Positions 23,901 through 36,623 of a DNA stretch of 64,000 nt are shown here, one piece after another (within the stretch, counting starts at the first letter, position 1; each line of letters opens with the position of its first letter). The stretch is from Lagopus muta (Eukaryota > Chordata > Aves > Galliformes > Phasianidae): assembly GCF_023343835.1 (NCBI RefSeq), contig NC_064435.1, forward strand, positions 81,602,134 through 81,666,133. Reading direction: 5' to 3'. Under the pieces are notes generated by a model. The model searched no databases, was not told where the DNA came from, and saw nothing but the letters and a program-made list of their open reading frames with translations. Both the position numbers and the translations under genes were made by a program.

Positions 23901-26900
23901 GCCTTATGTTACCACTGCAGTTTTCTATCCCGTCTTTGTTTCTGAATCATCTTTTCGGAGTCTTCCAGAAAATGACAAATGAATGACCACTCTCCAAGAA
24001 CAGAACAACAACAACAAAGGAGAGGAAAACCACAAAAACGCAATCCCACCACCTTCTTGGAGATGTAGCATTTGTGAGTCACACTGAGAATTGTCAGTGC
24101 TGAGAGCTTTTTGTCTGAATGGTGGTTGCCAGATTGCTCTTCCAGAAGAGAGGCCAAGAACTCCACAGTTTTTATTCCTGGAAACAAATCCTGCTTGCTT
24201 ATCTACACAGCCTGTGGCAAACACTGGCCAAGGGCAGGGTAAGCAGCCCCTCTGCCTTCAGCAGTGCCCACCTCCCTGACACTGTTTCTCAAATTCAGCA
24301 CAATAAACAATTTTAGAAACTACAGAAATAAATACAGGAGGAGCATTTGCACTTTCTCAATGAGCCTACCAAAACCAGCGTCAGAAAAAATAAGAAATAG
24401 CCATTCCAGACTACAAAGCCCCACAATAGTCCTGAATGGGGCAGACCTACCTTCTGATAGGCATGAAGAAAAAAAAAAATATTCTTCACAGCTCCTCTTC
24501 CTAGAGGTCCTCAGCATAGAGTTAACTTGGTCAGGCCACAGATTAAAGAAGGAGCAGGAAGAACAGCATCTGGATCTAAGGATGTCTCAAGTTTAGTTGA
24601 AACTTAACAGCAACTCCACTTCCAGCCCCTAGGGAAGAAAACTCAGCGTAGGTTTTCATTCACAAAAGTAGTAAATCTATAGAATAAAAATTGGCTGTCC
24701 CACCCAGATTACCAACGTCAGTGAGAAGCTCTGTGTAAAGCATGTGTGTTTTCTTACACTGAAGTGTTGTGGCTATGCTCCAAGTTCCCAATTGCATAGG
24801 AGCTATACAGAGAGGTTCCCACGGCCGACAATACTTTAGGGACTCAAAAGGAAGCTGCAGGAATGCTTCACTATTTAAAAACGCATTCACTTCTGTTCAA
24901 GGGAAGGCATAGAGGAGGAGGGCTCCCGTAAATGAGTAAGGTTGAGCTGAAGGCCCTTTTGAAGCCATAAGTTACATAGCTTCTTGGCAGTGTGTTTAAT
25001 CTTGTCCCTCTAGATCTTCACCCAAGGCAAAGAGCTTTTAGTTCACCTTCATCTAACTTGGCTTAACACATAGATGTTTTGAGCATTGCTTGGGGAATAG
25101 TAAAAGGGTAGGCAGGAAGAAGTTGAGGGGAAAAATAAAAAAAATAAAGACTCTGTCTGAGAAACCAAGGAAGCAAATGGCATCCTACTGATTCTGCAAA
25201 GCTCCAGGAACTCTATTAACAGGGATCCAAACCTGACTCCTAAAACTCATGTATTATCCTCAGAAGAGTACTGGCTGCTTCCCACCAGACACACCAGTTT
25301 CTGTCTAGATCACATTGCACTGACGCTCCTGTAATGGAAGCCATAACTAATAATGTTTCAACAAAACAATATGTGGGAATTTTGCCATGTCTCTCTGCTC
25401 ATTTTACAGGGAAGTCCTAAAGCTAAAAACCCAAGCCTTCCTCTTGGGGAAAACAGAACAATGAATCTTGCTGCAGAGTGACACATTCAAGGCAATTAAT
25501 TACAAAAAAATCAGCTCACAAAGTCACACTCTGAGTATGACTGGAACATAAATAGATTAGCAGCCGCTAAGGATTGCTCCTCCTGATCTGAAAAGAACGT
25601 TCCCTCTTCGCTTTTGTAGCCTTTAATGATGTACAACCATTCTTTTAACAAGAAAAGCCATTTCACATTTTTATAAATATCCCAAATGCTTCAGGTTACC
25701 CTTAGTTACCCTTCATCTCTGTTCTCAACAATGTTGCCAACAGAATCATGCTTTCCAGCAACTACAGCCTTGCCTTAAGCAGAATAAAACCTACACCACT
25801 TCCTTCATTTACATCATTCCCCAGACAGGTGGAGGAAAGACATGACTTGTTTTGCCCTGAAGCTCTGGTCAAAACTCTGCTCTCTGATCAGCAGCCTTCA
25901 GAGGAAGACAGATGCAACCAGAGCTGATTACAGGTTTCGAAGTTCTGTGAGCATTGCATGTACCTCTAGCCATCCCAATGTGCTTTGCAAAGCCAGCAGT
26001 ATCACTGAGCCTGATGCACCGAAACTGTCAGAGCAGCACAGAACTGCAAACCGTACAAGGTCACCCAGTAATTTGTTATCAGAACTAAAATCCAGCTCTC
26101 TCTACCACAGTCCTTCAGGCAGCTCTCCCAACTCAACCTCCCCTCTTCAACAACAAAAACAAAAGACCCCACACAACAAAATCAGAGCAGGCGGAGCTGA
26201 ACTGCAGAATGAGAAGAATCTGGTGCACCTTCAGATTCCTCTTGAAACAGTTACACGACAGAGTATAGGATAGAGTGTTTACACCAACGATGGGAAAACA
26301 AACAACACTGGCATAAATCTTTTTTTGAACACATTTAAGTTAAATAAGGGACTGCAAATTCTTGTTCCAGGAGCTCTACAGTTGGATTTATTATCTAACA
26401 GGCTCAAGAAGCGATGCTTAGCTGCTTCGTTTTGTGCCTGCCTTATGCTGACAGCTAATTTGCTTCAATAACGAAGATCCCTCACTCCATAACATGAAGT
26501 CTGTGATGGTGCAATGACAGCATAGTGCCCAGCTCAATAAGGCTGTCACCCCAGTGCCAACTTCTGGTGTCAAACTGCAAGAACTTTTGAAAGCTGTGGT
26601 GTAACAGCGTTGGCTTCCCACAGCGGCTTAAATTACACTCTTAAAACACACACTCAATTTAGCAGTGTTGAAGAAAGGCACAAAATACAATGGATTAATC
26701 AATACATATGCTATTTTTCAGCTACAACCACTAACGAAACCCAGTTTCTCTGCATACTCTATAACCCTATCAGTACACAACACAGGAATTTGAAGTTTGG
26801 CTGAGATATTAATAATAATATTGACACTCAACTATATTTGATAGTGGGTGGGGATAAAGGAAGCGTTCAGCACTGCCAGACAAAACAGCCCATACTACTG

Positions 26901-29900
26901 CATAGAATGTTCTTTTATTGCAAAACACAGCCATTTTCTAGTAAGGAAGTCCACAGAACTGCTACAATATAGCCTACAAAAAGAAATTTAACATAGCCAC
27001 CTCACCTTACTCTGAAAAACCAAGAACTGCTCCAATCAGTTCAGCCCTACTTTTTCTGCTGCTGTATCCAGCCACATTAAAACAGTTCACGCAGTGCTGG
27101 AAGCAAACTTCCAAGAATGAATCAGAAGCCTTTTTTTTGTTTGCTTGTTTGTTTTTTGCTCTGCCAGCAGAGGTTTTTATTATTCAGAATGTGGAAATTT
27201 CATAGCCCGCTCGCTGAGTTACTCTGTTTTTGCTCTTTAAGTTCTATTCCAGGAGTAAAAATGATTTAAATACTTCAAACATGTTCTGATATAACCACTA
27301 CATAAAGAAATGCTAAAAGCAGACTCAATGCATGAAATTATTACTTAATTAACAGTACTAGAGGAACTACAGCCTAGTACCTAGAGCACTGGACTAGCTA
27401 TAATGAGCTTTCATTCTAACAGCAGATCAGCATCTGACTTGCTGTGTACCTCTTATGAGAGAGGAAAGAAATACTTGTCTAAGCCTTCCTCTGCCCTCTT
27501 CCTTTTGTCTTTTTGTCTTACCTATTTATTTTACAGGGTTTTGTTTGTTTGTTTTTGGCAGTAGCAGCACTTCTTCCATTAAACCCTGTTACCTCTCTGT
27601 CAAGCAGCCTCAGATCAGCACTCATTCTTGTCTCTCCTGCATTACCCAGAATGAAGCTGTGCTGTCTTGTTGCTTTCCTCACTACAACAGCAGCATCTTC
27701 AGAATCTCTTTGGATAGTTGAAGTTCTTTTTTCCTCATCCTTACCTCTGATTTTCACAAAATAGTGCTACCAACATTAACTCCTGTTATGCAATTTCCAG
27801 CCACATATTTCCCAGCTTGCTGCAAGATCAGCCATTAGCCTTGCAATGAAATTTCCTGTCTTTACATTTGCCCAGGGAAGACTGGCACAGCTCAGTAAAG
27901 GGCTGAGGTTAAAGCAGAGCATTTTCTCCTTAGCTCTCAAGGAACGACTTATCGCTATCCGCATACCAGGACAAAAGTCTCTACTGCTTCTGCAACCAGC
28001 CTGCCCCAGGCTTGCCTCTGCATCCAAATATTTGACTCCCCTTCTCCATGCTAGATAAAACACTCCCCAGAGGCCAAACTTCATAGTGAGCAGTCAGCCC
28101 TTTGATCTCAGAAGCAGCTGGCGCACAGCTGCTCCCTGTTACTTCTGCAGCTCTCAGGAACCCTTTGGATTTTCCTGTCCTCCCTCACAGTCAGGCACAA
28201 AGGGCAAGAACACCACCCGCAGCTACCTTTCATTCTCCTGCAAAATTTCACCTGCCACCTCACTTTCTCTGCACAGTAATTCTTTTCCTTGAATTACTGG
28301 CTCAGCCCTAACTAAGCAGTCTCTCAAGGACGCAAGCAATAATGCTTTCTTCAGCATCACCCATGCTTGGGAGTTTCCTGGAGAAGACATGCTGATCTCC
28401 TCACAGCACACTGTCTGTCCTACAGACCATAGGGAACAAGCTGCTGTCCCTTCTCTCCCATCTCAGGAAAATCTTCCCTAGGATCACAGCAGTTTGCAGG
28501 TACAAAGAAAGAAGCCAGTTGCACTCAGTGGAATCTCTCTCTCGTGCAACTACAAAGTCCAGTCACCAAAGGACAGGCTGTCTTCTGAAAGGCAGGCCTT
28601 CCATAGAGCTTTCCTAGGAAAGCATGGATCTGAGTAATGTACCATTCACAGAGCCTCAGAGCAGACAACAGTAGTGACTATTTACAGCCAAGTATTATCA
28701 GTGATACTTCATAAGAGCCTAAAGGAAATAGAAAAGTTCAAAACCAGCTCAGCACCTCCAACCAGCTGCAGGACTGAGAGACAGTATTTTCATCCCTTCC
28801 ATAGTTGGAAAAGCCCTTTGAAACAACCACCAAGAAATGACTAGAAATGGCATAAAGCAGCATAACCAAACAACTCTACTCACACCACTGGATGCTGAGA
28901 AGCATTTACAGTCCATTGACTGTAAAGAGAACCATGTAAAGAACCTCACATGACTGTAAAGAGGCCAATCTGATGGGATTTCCCCAGACATCCCTAAAAG
29001 ATTAACTTTAGTACTCACATGCTAAGGAAAACTGATAAGAGTTGAAACACTTGACTTCCGAGCTTACTTTCCAGAACCATCTCAGTGAGACCAGAAGAGT
29101 TTACCCACCAGTGCTTCTGCACCAGCTGCCTCATCAGCTATCCCAGGTGCTCCGTAACGAACTGCCTCAAAGAAAAGTCACTTCACCTGATCCTAGCAGC
29201 GTCATTAAAGTCTCAAGACCAAAAGCTGCTGCACTCCTGCTGACTATATTACAATGCATATGAATAAGGTTTAATGCCTTGATCTCAATTAATAAGGGAA
29301 ACTAACACACAAATAAGACTCTCAGCTCTGGAAAGTCTGCAGTTAAAACTTGTTCTGCAGTTATAACTTCCAGGAAAGCAGAAACTCTTAAGAGACCTTC
29401 TGATAAAGAGGAAAAAGATGCTTCTACTTACTAGTCTTTTTTTGTGGAACTTGAAGTGTGGTGTAATCCCTCAACAGAGGCTTTCAAAAGCAAACTTTAG
29501 CCAATAAATGAAGTCATCTACACTGCTGCATAGTAATGAAACAGTAATGTTTGACACATTCAAATGTCAACACATCAAGTGTCCTCTAGTCAAGAACCAG
29601 AACCAAGCTAGGAACATTCTAAGACTCTTGTTCACCATTCATTATGTGAGTTTATGCCTGCACATGTGACAAGGCACCATTTCTGCTCCTGGTAATTCAT
29701 TAGAAACACCTCATGGCAGGATAATTGGGAAAAGCAATGTACTGAATTAGAAAACAGCACGCTGATTTGTCACAGTCGTGTGTTTGCAAAATGCTTACAA
29801 TTGAGCAAAAGGGGTTATGTGAGATGCAGGTGTATGACAAATAAACAACAAAAAACATCCAACTGCTTCCCCCAGTTTTTCTGCTTTGCTGCTCCACTCA

Positions 29901-30719
29901 CACTGATAGGAGATGTTGAATTTTTCCTCCACAGTTCATCACTACTATTTCTCTTTCTCCATCACATGGGACAGTTTTCATTTTAGACTGTATTGGTATT
30001 TTAAATATACTGATTTCATAAAACAAACAGTGAACTACCAAGAAAAAAAAAACCCCAACCTTTCATAAATTTTAACACAATTTAGACTGGATATTTTCAA
30101 GCTGCCTATGCTCTTAGCTTTAACTTTGTTACTAACAAAAACTGTCTCAATTCAGCTAAATTGCTTGAGGATATCCATGGTGTAGTTTCCTGAAATGTAT
30201 CTCTGTGATATCATGACTCTGAAGGCTTGCTTTATAAGCAAGAACATAAGCCAATTCTAAAAGTAGAGATGTGGTGGGGCTGGGGTTGTGTGGGAATTAG
30301 CAAGATAATAATAATAATCAGCAGTAAGCCTTTAGTATTGCTGTTAGTAACAACTTGTTTCTGGTAACCACCTGTTATCTACCATATCCAAAAAGGAGGT
30401 CTATAGCCATCATTCCTATCTGTGTTCAGCAGGTGTCCCACTTACTCCTATGTATTTTCTCCTCAACTCTCTTCTCCCCTTTTCTAATTTATAGAGAAGG
30501 CATGTCTTTTTATTTATTTATTTTTTTTTTTGCCTGCATGTACACTGAAGTGTCTTAAACATGCATTTGAAGTTTTTACAGATCTTTAATGTAAAGAAAC
30601 AGAACGTTCAAGCCTAAAATGAGCTTTTCTCCCCAATACTTTAACTAACTGTAATACTATAATACAATGGAAAGAACGGCAATAATAGCAGTGACACAAT
30701 CCAAGACTGCAGCAAATGA
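20923..30719. other. Gap between CDYL and RPP40, part 2
   Basis: About 9.8 kb of unique, moderately AT-rich sequence. I find no CR1, LTR, tRNA-like or convincing exon. The longest open frame (25842-26273, 143 codons, plus) is Ser/Gln-rich with no start context or splice support and is taken as chance. Confidence 0.5.
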
Positions 30720-31004
30720 GAACAAACACAAACACAGCAGCTACAAAAGCAATGAAATAAAATTTATTTAAAAAAAAAAAAGAAAAAAAAAAGCTGCTTA
30801 CCTTTAGAAGGCCTCAGACAGGAATCTCAAGTGAGATACCCTCACCTCCACTGCCAACCCTTAAATGAGGTCTGGGAAAGGGTGCATCCTGGCTCCACCC
30901 CTTTCAGTCACTCAGTGCATTGCTTGCACCTGAGCTCCCCTGGGTTAATCCTGCCTTCCTACCAGGTGTGCAATCACTGGTCACTTAGCATTTCTGCTAC
31001 ACAA
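30720..31004 (-). mobile_element. ERV 3' LTR
   Basis: Minus-strand 3' LTR of the decayed provirus. The clear part (30795-31004) pairs with 33702-33929: shared blocks include ggaaggggtggagccagg-like, the TATA-like ATTTAAG and the GGTAAGC end. It is preceded on the minus strand by a purine run (ATGAAGGGG, 31005-31013) that fits a polypurine tract. The left part is expanded by A/T runs, so the outer edge near 30720 is approximate. Confidence 0.7.
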
Positions 31005-31761
31005 CCCCTTCATGGTGTGAACCAAAGACTGAGCAGGTTGAAGGTAACCCCTTTCCATTACAGTGAACCAGTATATCACAATGCTTTGTACAGTTTGCCC
31101 ATCACAGTGTAGACGAAAAATATAAGACGATAGACGATTGGTTCTTGGTTGAGGTTCATGTTCCTTCGTGGGCCGGTAGTCAGTGGCTCTCTGGTGGCAC
31201 ATAGTTGCTATAGGGAAGGTTCAGCTTGAATTCTATCAGCCCCATATAGCGCACCACTGAGTGTCATGCTGAACTTATATTGACAGTAGAGCATCTCGAT
31301 GTCATGTTGCTCCTCCTGGTGACCCTGTGGACTCAAAGTGACTCACAGGAAATAGCATAGATGTTTCAGAGGTACCAGAAGGGGTAGATCCGCCCTCCAC
31401 AGCAAGATTCCTTTCTTCACCAAACCTGAGACCAGAACCTAACTAGGCTTTAAACAAAATTTTGACACTGCCATAGGCCCCAGCCAAACCCATCCTGAGT
31501 TACAGAGACGTCTAGTTCAGCTGGAAAGGTGCAATCGAATATACCCAGTGCCTGGGCCTGTTTATAGCAGCTAGCTTTGCTTGCTGGAAGGCCTCCTGTT
31601 CTGTTCTCACCCAGTTCCATTTTTGGCCTTTTTTTTTTTTTTTTTTTTTTTGTGAGTCAAACGAAGACTTCAGCAGCTGTGCTAACTGGGGTATAAAGGA
31701 AGGCCAGTATCCCAATACACCCCAAACTTCTTGCAGATGCCTTGGTGTGGTAGGGACTGGG

Positions 31762-31785
31762 GAGAAGACTCTTAAGAGTCTTCTC
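31762..31785. repeat. 24-bp perfect palindrome in ERV pol remnant
   Basis: Arms gagaagactctt and aagagtcttctc meet without a spacer. Perfect over 24 bp. Confidence 0.95.
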
Positions 31786-32483
31786 AGCAAGCCCAGGACA
31801 GGGGTAAGCTTTCCATCCATTCTTCTTTAGTGTGATAACTTGTTTAGCCTAACTTTCTTTTGTATTTCTTAATTATAACATCCGTGTATTCATTGGTTGT
31901 ACAACTGTATGTTCTTCTGGGACCAAAAAAAAATAGTCAACTTAACATAAGACCTCTGGTCCCATCTGGGGGCTGTAGGTGCAGAAGGACTGGCATTCCG
32001 TCATGCAAGTAACGTGAGCAATTGCTAATTCTTTTTTCTCAGGTAGCTGAAGTATAGTGACTGGGATCACTTGAGGAAGCTTTCTACTTGTATTGGGAAC
32101 TAGGATATCTTTCAGGTTCCATGTTCTTGTTGGCATTTTTTTTCAATAATTCTCACCCCTGCTTTTTTTTTTTTTAGGGGTATTTTAAAACTTTAGCTTG
32201 TTCTCCCACTGTCTCCACAGCTAGAGGAAGACACGATTGGGCTAGCAATCAATTTTATCAAATTGAACCCCAGCTTAGATTAAATCATTCAGCATCTGCT
32301 TTTAGGATACCTGTATGGGTCCTAACTGAGGAGTGCATGGGGTAGGACTTCCCCCTTTTAATTAAGGGATGACCTCAGTTCCTTTCAATGTCAGGATATT
32401 GCACCTGTTCCAAACGTGGTCTGTCTCCCCCAGCTCAGCCACCAATTGGGTGACTTGTTGGATGGTGGCCTCCATACTGACCG

Positions 32484-32518
32484 CCATACTGAACCCTCCA
32501 CTAAAGGGTTCAGTATGG
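32484..32518. repeat. 14-bp stem, 7-nt loop inverted repeat in ERV
   Basis: Arms ccatactgaaccct (32484-32497) and agggttcagtatgg (32505-32518), perfect. Confidence 0.95.
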
Positions 32519-33079
32519 ACACTAGTGCCCCATACTTGTGGGTTAGAGCTTGTTGTAGTATGATGTCCCTCATTCCTGCTGGAAACTTAACAGGTCAGGA
32601 CTCTCAAATGCATCATCATTAATGGCCTACTTCATCCCTAGTTCTCTGATATAATTTTGGAGCTCTTCCGTTGAGGTCCATGAACTGGTATTTATCAGCA
32701 TATCACTTGTTTGGCGATGTAATTCTACATGCTGCCATTATCTACTGAATTAAAGAATGGTTTTCTTCATTATGTATTACTATCACATTACAGCCTCTGT
32801 CTGAGGGCCAGATGTAGTAATGGATGCAGGTTTGAAAATCTTGGGCCAATTAACTACCATGCTTTCAGCCCTCACATCCCATAATCTCAAAAGCCAGGCT
32901 AGTATGCTCTCTTCAGGTCTTTGTTTAAATCTTTGCAACAAATCCAGAAGTTCAGCAGCTGTGCATGGGCATGCTGTTACATGCAGTGCATTGTGGGCAG
33001 GGGGCCGCTCTTCAGGTGCCAACTCTGTTGGTCTTTTCTGGAATTTTCTTTGTCTTTTGAGTTATTACTGGCCTTAATT

Positions 33080-33110
33080 CTAGAGGATCTGAGGTTTCCA
33101 GATCCTCTAG
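33080..33110. repeat. 11-bp stem, 9-nt loop inverted repeat in ERV
   Basis: Arms ctagaggatct (33080-33090) and agatcctctag (33100-33110), perfect. Confidence 0.95.
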
Positions 33111-33650
33111 TTGGATGTTAGTCTGCTTGGCCTTCTTTTTGTTTTTGTATTCAGCTAGGATCCAAGGATCTTACTGATCCAAATCCTTTTCCCCTCCTAA
33201 TAACATGGATCTTAATTTCAAAGGGGAAGTTCCATTTGAGGGTGTAGAAGTTTGCCCTGTCCAAGATGCAACTTCATTTTCCAGTTGCCTAATATAGACT
33301 TTTTTAAAAGCTCATTTTCATCTTTTAATTCTTCCTAGAAGGAATGATATGCATTAATAGTGAGTAGCAGTGGCCATGCCACAGCAGATACTGCTACCAC
33401 TCTTTCCTCAGCTGTCAAAAGATTTTATCCTAGTTTATCCAAAAATCATCCAGCCACTTTTGAAGGGGATTTAATAATGGGAACATTGCCCCTTATAAGA
33501 CCCCATTCTTCAATAATCAATGGAGAACTTAGCCAGGGGAGCACAGGAATCCTGGAGTTTCCCCCAGGAGTTTCTCTTTCAGTGTATTAGCAGTCCTGGT
33601 GACCATCCAATGCACTTTTTATTTTTTAGATAATCCATCCTAAATAAGCA

Positions 33651-33929
33651 CCTGGCTGGCTCACTCAAATGCAACAGCTGTGGACACAGAAATAAAGAAT
33701 CTGCTTACCTTCAGAAGGCCTCAGGTAGGCAGGGATCTCCAGCAAGATACCCTTGGCCTCCACTGCCAACCCTTAAATGAGGTCTGGGAAAGGGTGCATC
33801 CTGGCTCCACCCCTTCCAGTCACTCAGGTTCATTGCTTGCATCTGAGCTCCCCCAGGTTGGCTCTGCCTTCTCACCAGGTGCTCAATCACTGGTTCAGGC
33901 CATGACTTAGCATTTCTGCTATACTAACA
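33651..33929 (-). mobile_element. ERV 5' LTR
   Basis: Minus-strand 5' LTR, beginning TGTTAG at 33929. Core 33702-33929 aligns with 30795-31004 and with the solo LTR at 43251-43608 (TCATGGCCTGAACC, GGAAGGGGTGGAGCCAGG, ATTTAAG, GGTAAGC). Similarity to the other LTR continues past GGTAAGC to about 33651. No clear tRNA primer-binding site follows, and no target duplication could be matched at the provirus ends. Confidence 0.7.
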
Positions 33930-34238
33930 ATCCTTGAAAATACTTTCAAATGATGCTAGGATAAAAAGAAACAACCTGCAGTCAATGCCTGAGAACTTAC
34001 ACACACAAAATATTTCTCTTAAATACAGAATTTTGAAGTCTTCCAGAACTGAAGCCACTATATGGCAGTGAAGAAACAAAAATCCATTCTTTCCACTTTA
34101 GGTCATGCTTCAAGGAAAACACTACAGAAAAACACAAAGCCTCTTAAGATTTAACTTATTATCTGATTATTTTTGTAAAAACTATATTTTTATACAGTAT
34201 CTTGGGATTATCAGAATGCTTTTTCTGTAGACAGAGCA
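33930..34238 (-). other. RPP40 3' flank and short 3' UTR
   Basis: The ERV begins 310 bp after the RPP40 stop. On the minus strand no AATAAA or ATTAAA occurs in this stretch; a variant TATAAA lies at 34189-34194, 45 bp past the stop. Confidence 0.5.
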
Positions 34239-34437
34239 TTACGGAGGACAATCATCATTAGTTCCTAAAGCCATCTGAAGCCAGTAGTCCAGATTTCTAA
34301 AAATAACAAAGTTGTACAAGTTCTCTCCTCCTTTGTGAAAACCATGTTCATTCTCTCTCCATGAAACAGGGCTGTCTGCAAAGCCATGCACAGTTAAGGT
34401 CAGCCACTGTGCCAGCTTTGGTTCACCAAAATAGCAA
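34239..34437 (-). CDS. RPP40: RPP40 exon 8 (last), RNase P/MRP subunit p40
   Basis: Last coding exon; acceptor ttcttgcag just above 34437, stop TAA at 34239-34241. It encodes residues 297-362: CYFGEPKLAQWLTLTVHGF, ADSPVSWRENEHGFHKGGE, NLYNFVIFRNLDYWLQMAL, GTNDDCPP. This matches the RPP40 C-terminus as I know it (DSPVSWxxNEHGF, GGExLYNFVIF, DYWLQMA). All eight exons join in frame to 1,089 bp, 362 residues; the human protein is about 363. RPP40 is a protein subunit of the nuclear RNase P and RNase MRP ribonucleoproteins, which process the 5' ends of pre-tRNAs and pre-rRNA. The gene has no broken exon and is taken as functional. Confidence 0.97.
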
Positions 34438-35704
34438 CTGCAAGAAAGAAAACAAGTTTATCAGTAATTACAATGGAATGAACAGGAAGTTCAAGTATAC
34501 AAGGTCAAAAATTTAAGACAAGCATCTTAATGAACATTAGTAATTAACAGAGTTTAGAACACCCTGCTTTAGTACATACGTAAACCTGAAAATATTCTAC
34601 CAGAATGACATTAGGAATTGAAGTATGTTTGATTCTTGATTATTCCTACCATACTTGTAGACATGACAAAAAAAAAAAAGTTACAGTTCTAAAATCAAAA
34701 TTAGTTGTTTGGAACTTCCTACAGAATGCATTGCCTTTCAGAAAGTATTACATTAACCAAGAACAGACATCATTGGTGGGGGGGAAAAAAAAAGGCATAG
34801 GAGGAAGAAACAGGCTGTGCTTGACACAAATATTTTTACCATCAGAAAGGAAGTGGATTACAAATAATCAAAGCCAGGCATTATATACTGCTCCTAAGCA
34901 GAGGCCAAGGGTATTCATATGCTAACTGCGTAAGACTAGTAAGGCTTTTTGCTTCAGATCTGAAAATGCAAAAAGAGTAATGATAACCTCCCAGACAAAC
35001 CAACAGCAATATTGTCTTGAGCCAGGGCTACAACCATCAGTAGCCACGCCCTTCAAAAATTCTCTTACACACAGCAAGGAAGCTCTAGAACTCGATGTCA
35101 GTAGAGCTAATGTACATTACAGGCAGATGTTGCACTGATCCAAGATACATCAGTATCAGGTAGACTGGTAGTGCATTAGAAGCACAGCTACCCTGTTCAT
35201 CACTACCCATATTATGTGAATCATGTCATAGCATAATTTAAAAAAAAAAATCTTAATTTACTGTAATGTCATAATAACCTTGAAGCGCCTTGTGTTGCTC
35301 GTTTTGGTTTTATAAAGGGATTTCAATACTCTTTTCTATCAATAGTTAAAAATGCTAAGTCAGACATATTTCACGGTACTTGATGTTCACAGACATGAAA
35401 TATGAAAAATACATGAGCTCAGCAGAGCCACTGTGCTTTAGAAATTAAGACATAAAAACAAAGTTACTAGAATGCAGGGCAGGCATTCACATACTTGTAT
35501 AGAGCAGGAAAGTATCCACAAACAATTACTGCTTTTTGATACCAACATTAAACTTCTGCTCATTTCCCAATTGAAGTCTTCATTTTGTATTTTATTTTCT
35601 TTCAACAGCACTACTGAATACAAGTGTTTAATTTTTGAAGTCACTTTGAGAAAGTACCAAAAAAACCCAGTGAACTCTAAGAGTGTCCTCCTGTAAGTCC
35701 TTAC
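34438..35704 (-). other. RPP40 intron 7
   Basis: Unique sequence with short A runs (34668-34679, 34788-34794). No element recognised. Confidence 0.8.
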
Positions 35705-35839
35705 CACAGCTGCTCCAGTAACTGAATTATCTTCTCAGGAATTATGAAGCCTGTGATTGTGCACAAAAATGCCTGGTCCACTATTGTGTTGGGCTGAGGA
35801 CAGCAATAGGTTGATAAAAAACTAGAAGATACATTATCT
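35705..35839 (-). CDS. RPP40: RPP40 exon 7
   Basis: Acceptor attttttccag, donor GTAAGG (from 35704 down). Residues 252-296: DNVSSSFLSTYCCPQPNTI, VDQAFLCTITGFIIPEKII, QLLEQL. The STYCCPxP and LCTITGFI-PEKI stretches are diagnostic of RPP40. Enters with one base completing a Leu codon and leaves with two bases of a Cys codon. Confidence 0.96.
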
Positions 35840-36197
35840 CTGGAAAAAATAAAAATAAAAAGAATAAATAAAAGAAATGTACTTAAAATCTTCCAAATAA
35901 AGCTTTAGTAATCAAAACTTGTACCAAAGAAGTATCTATGTATATCATCTAAATTGATACCCAAACAATTAGTGGACAACTGACACCCAAGTTGTCATGG
36001 GTATCCTCAAAATCACAGGTAAGTTAATCAGGACTTCAAACAAGAACTTAAGTGCCAAATGCACAATAGACATTCCATTGGCAGAAACGTCCTTCTTAAT
36101 CATGTCCTTCTTAATCCTTACTTAGCTGTTCCTTAAATAAATTGTGGCTTTTCCTACTTAAAATGTATTTTAAGATCAAACAAAATCAAATACTTAC
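35840..36197 (-). other. RPP40 intron 6
   Basis: 358-bp AT-rich intron. A 13-bp phrase (gtccttcttaatc) is tandemly duplicated at 36089-36101 and 36104-36116. Nothing else is seen. Confidence 0.8.
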
Positions 36198-36390
36198 AGA
36201 TTAACTTGATTCAAGACAGCACCTAGCCATTCAAACAGTTCCTCTGTACTGCAGGACTCTTCTGGCTTTCCTTCAAGTTCATTGCTTTGTAACACTGGAC
36301 ACTGCAAATCTCTTAATGTGCTGAATGTTACTTTTGGCTTTAGGGTCTGTATTTGGTTTTTTGGAAAGTATGACATCAGTGTTGATCCCT
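36198..36390 (-). CDS. RPP40: RPP40 exon 6
   Basis: Acceptor ttaaggtgcag, donor GTAAGT (36197 down). Residues 188-251: GSTLMSYFPKNQIQTLKPK, VTFSTLRDLQCPVLQSNEL, EGKPEESCSTEELFEWLGAV, LNQVN. The STLRDLQCPVLQS core is a strong RPP40 match. The acceptor AG was chosen because it alone keeps frame with the preceding exon (split Glu codon). Confidence 0.95.
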
Positions 36391-36623
36391 CTGCACCTTA
36401 ACAACACAACACCACAAAGGGCTGTTACAAAGCTATTACACACAAGGCACACTGAAGTCATGAAACATTTGTATGCGCATTTAAAGGGATGCAGTGTGGT
36501 GCTGAACTACAACTAGAACTGCTCCTGCTCTTTTCTTTTGCAAAAGGCATAGAATTTTCAGTTTCCTTCTTTGAATTGAGAATTAGTGCAAAATCCAGCA
36601 ACCCACTACAGGTCAGTAACATT
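36391..36623. other. RPP40 intron 5, right of exon 6
   Basis: Unique sequence between exon 6 and the CR1 copy; nothing seen. Confidence 0.6.

Larger units (their letters stand above)
31005..33650 (-). pseudogene. ERV internal region, broken gag and pol remnants
   Basis: Minus strand. Around 32783-33022 a Gag capsid-like stretch is legible (LLQRFKQRPEESILAWLLRL, then WD). Around 31512-31820 a Pol remnant from the reverse transcriptase thumb/RNase H junction is legible (GYWPSFIPQLAQLL; QKWNWVRTEQEAF). A T-rich tract at 31629-31650 sits inside it as poly-Lys. Gag lies upstream of Pol on the minus strand, as expected. About 2.65 kb remains of what would be several kb, with many stops and deletions; no envelope gene is recognisable. 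It cannot encode functional products. Confidence 0.7.

Noticed and set aside
25842..26273. 143-codon open frame, plus strand
   Set aside because: Ser/Gln-rich, no supporting signals, in a gene-free gap.
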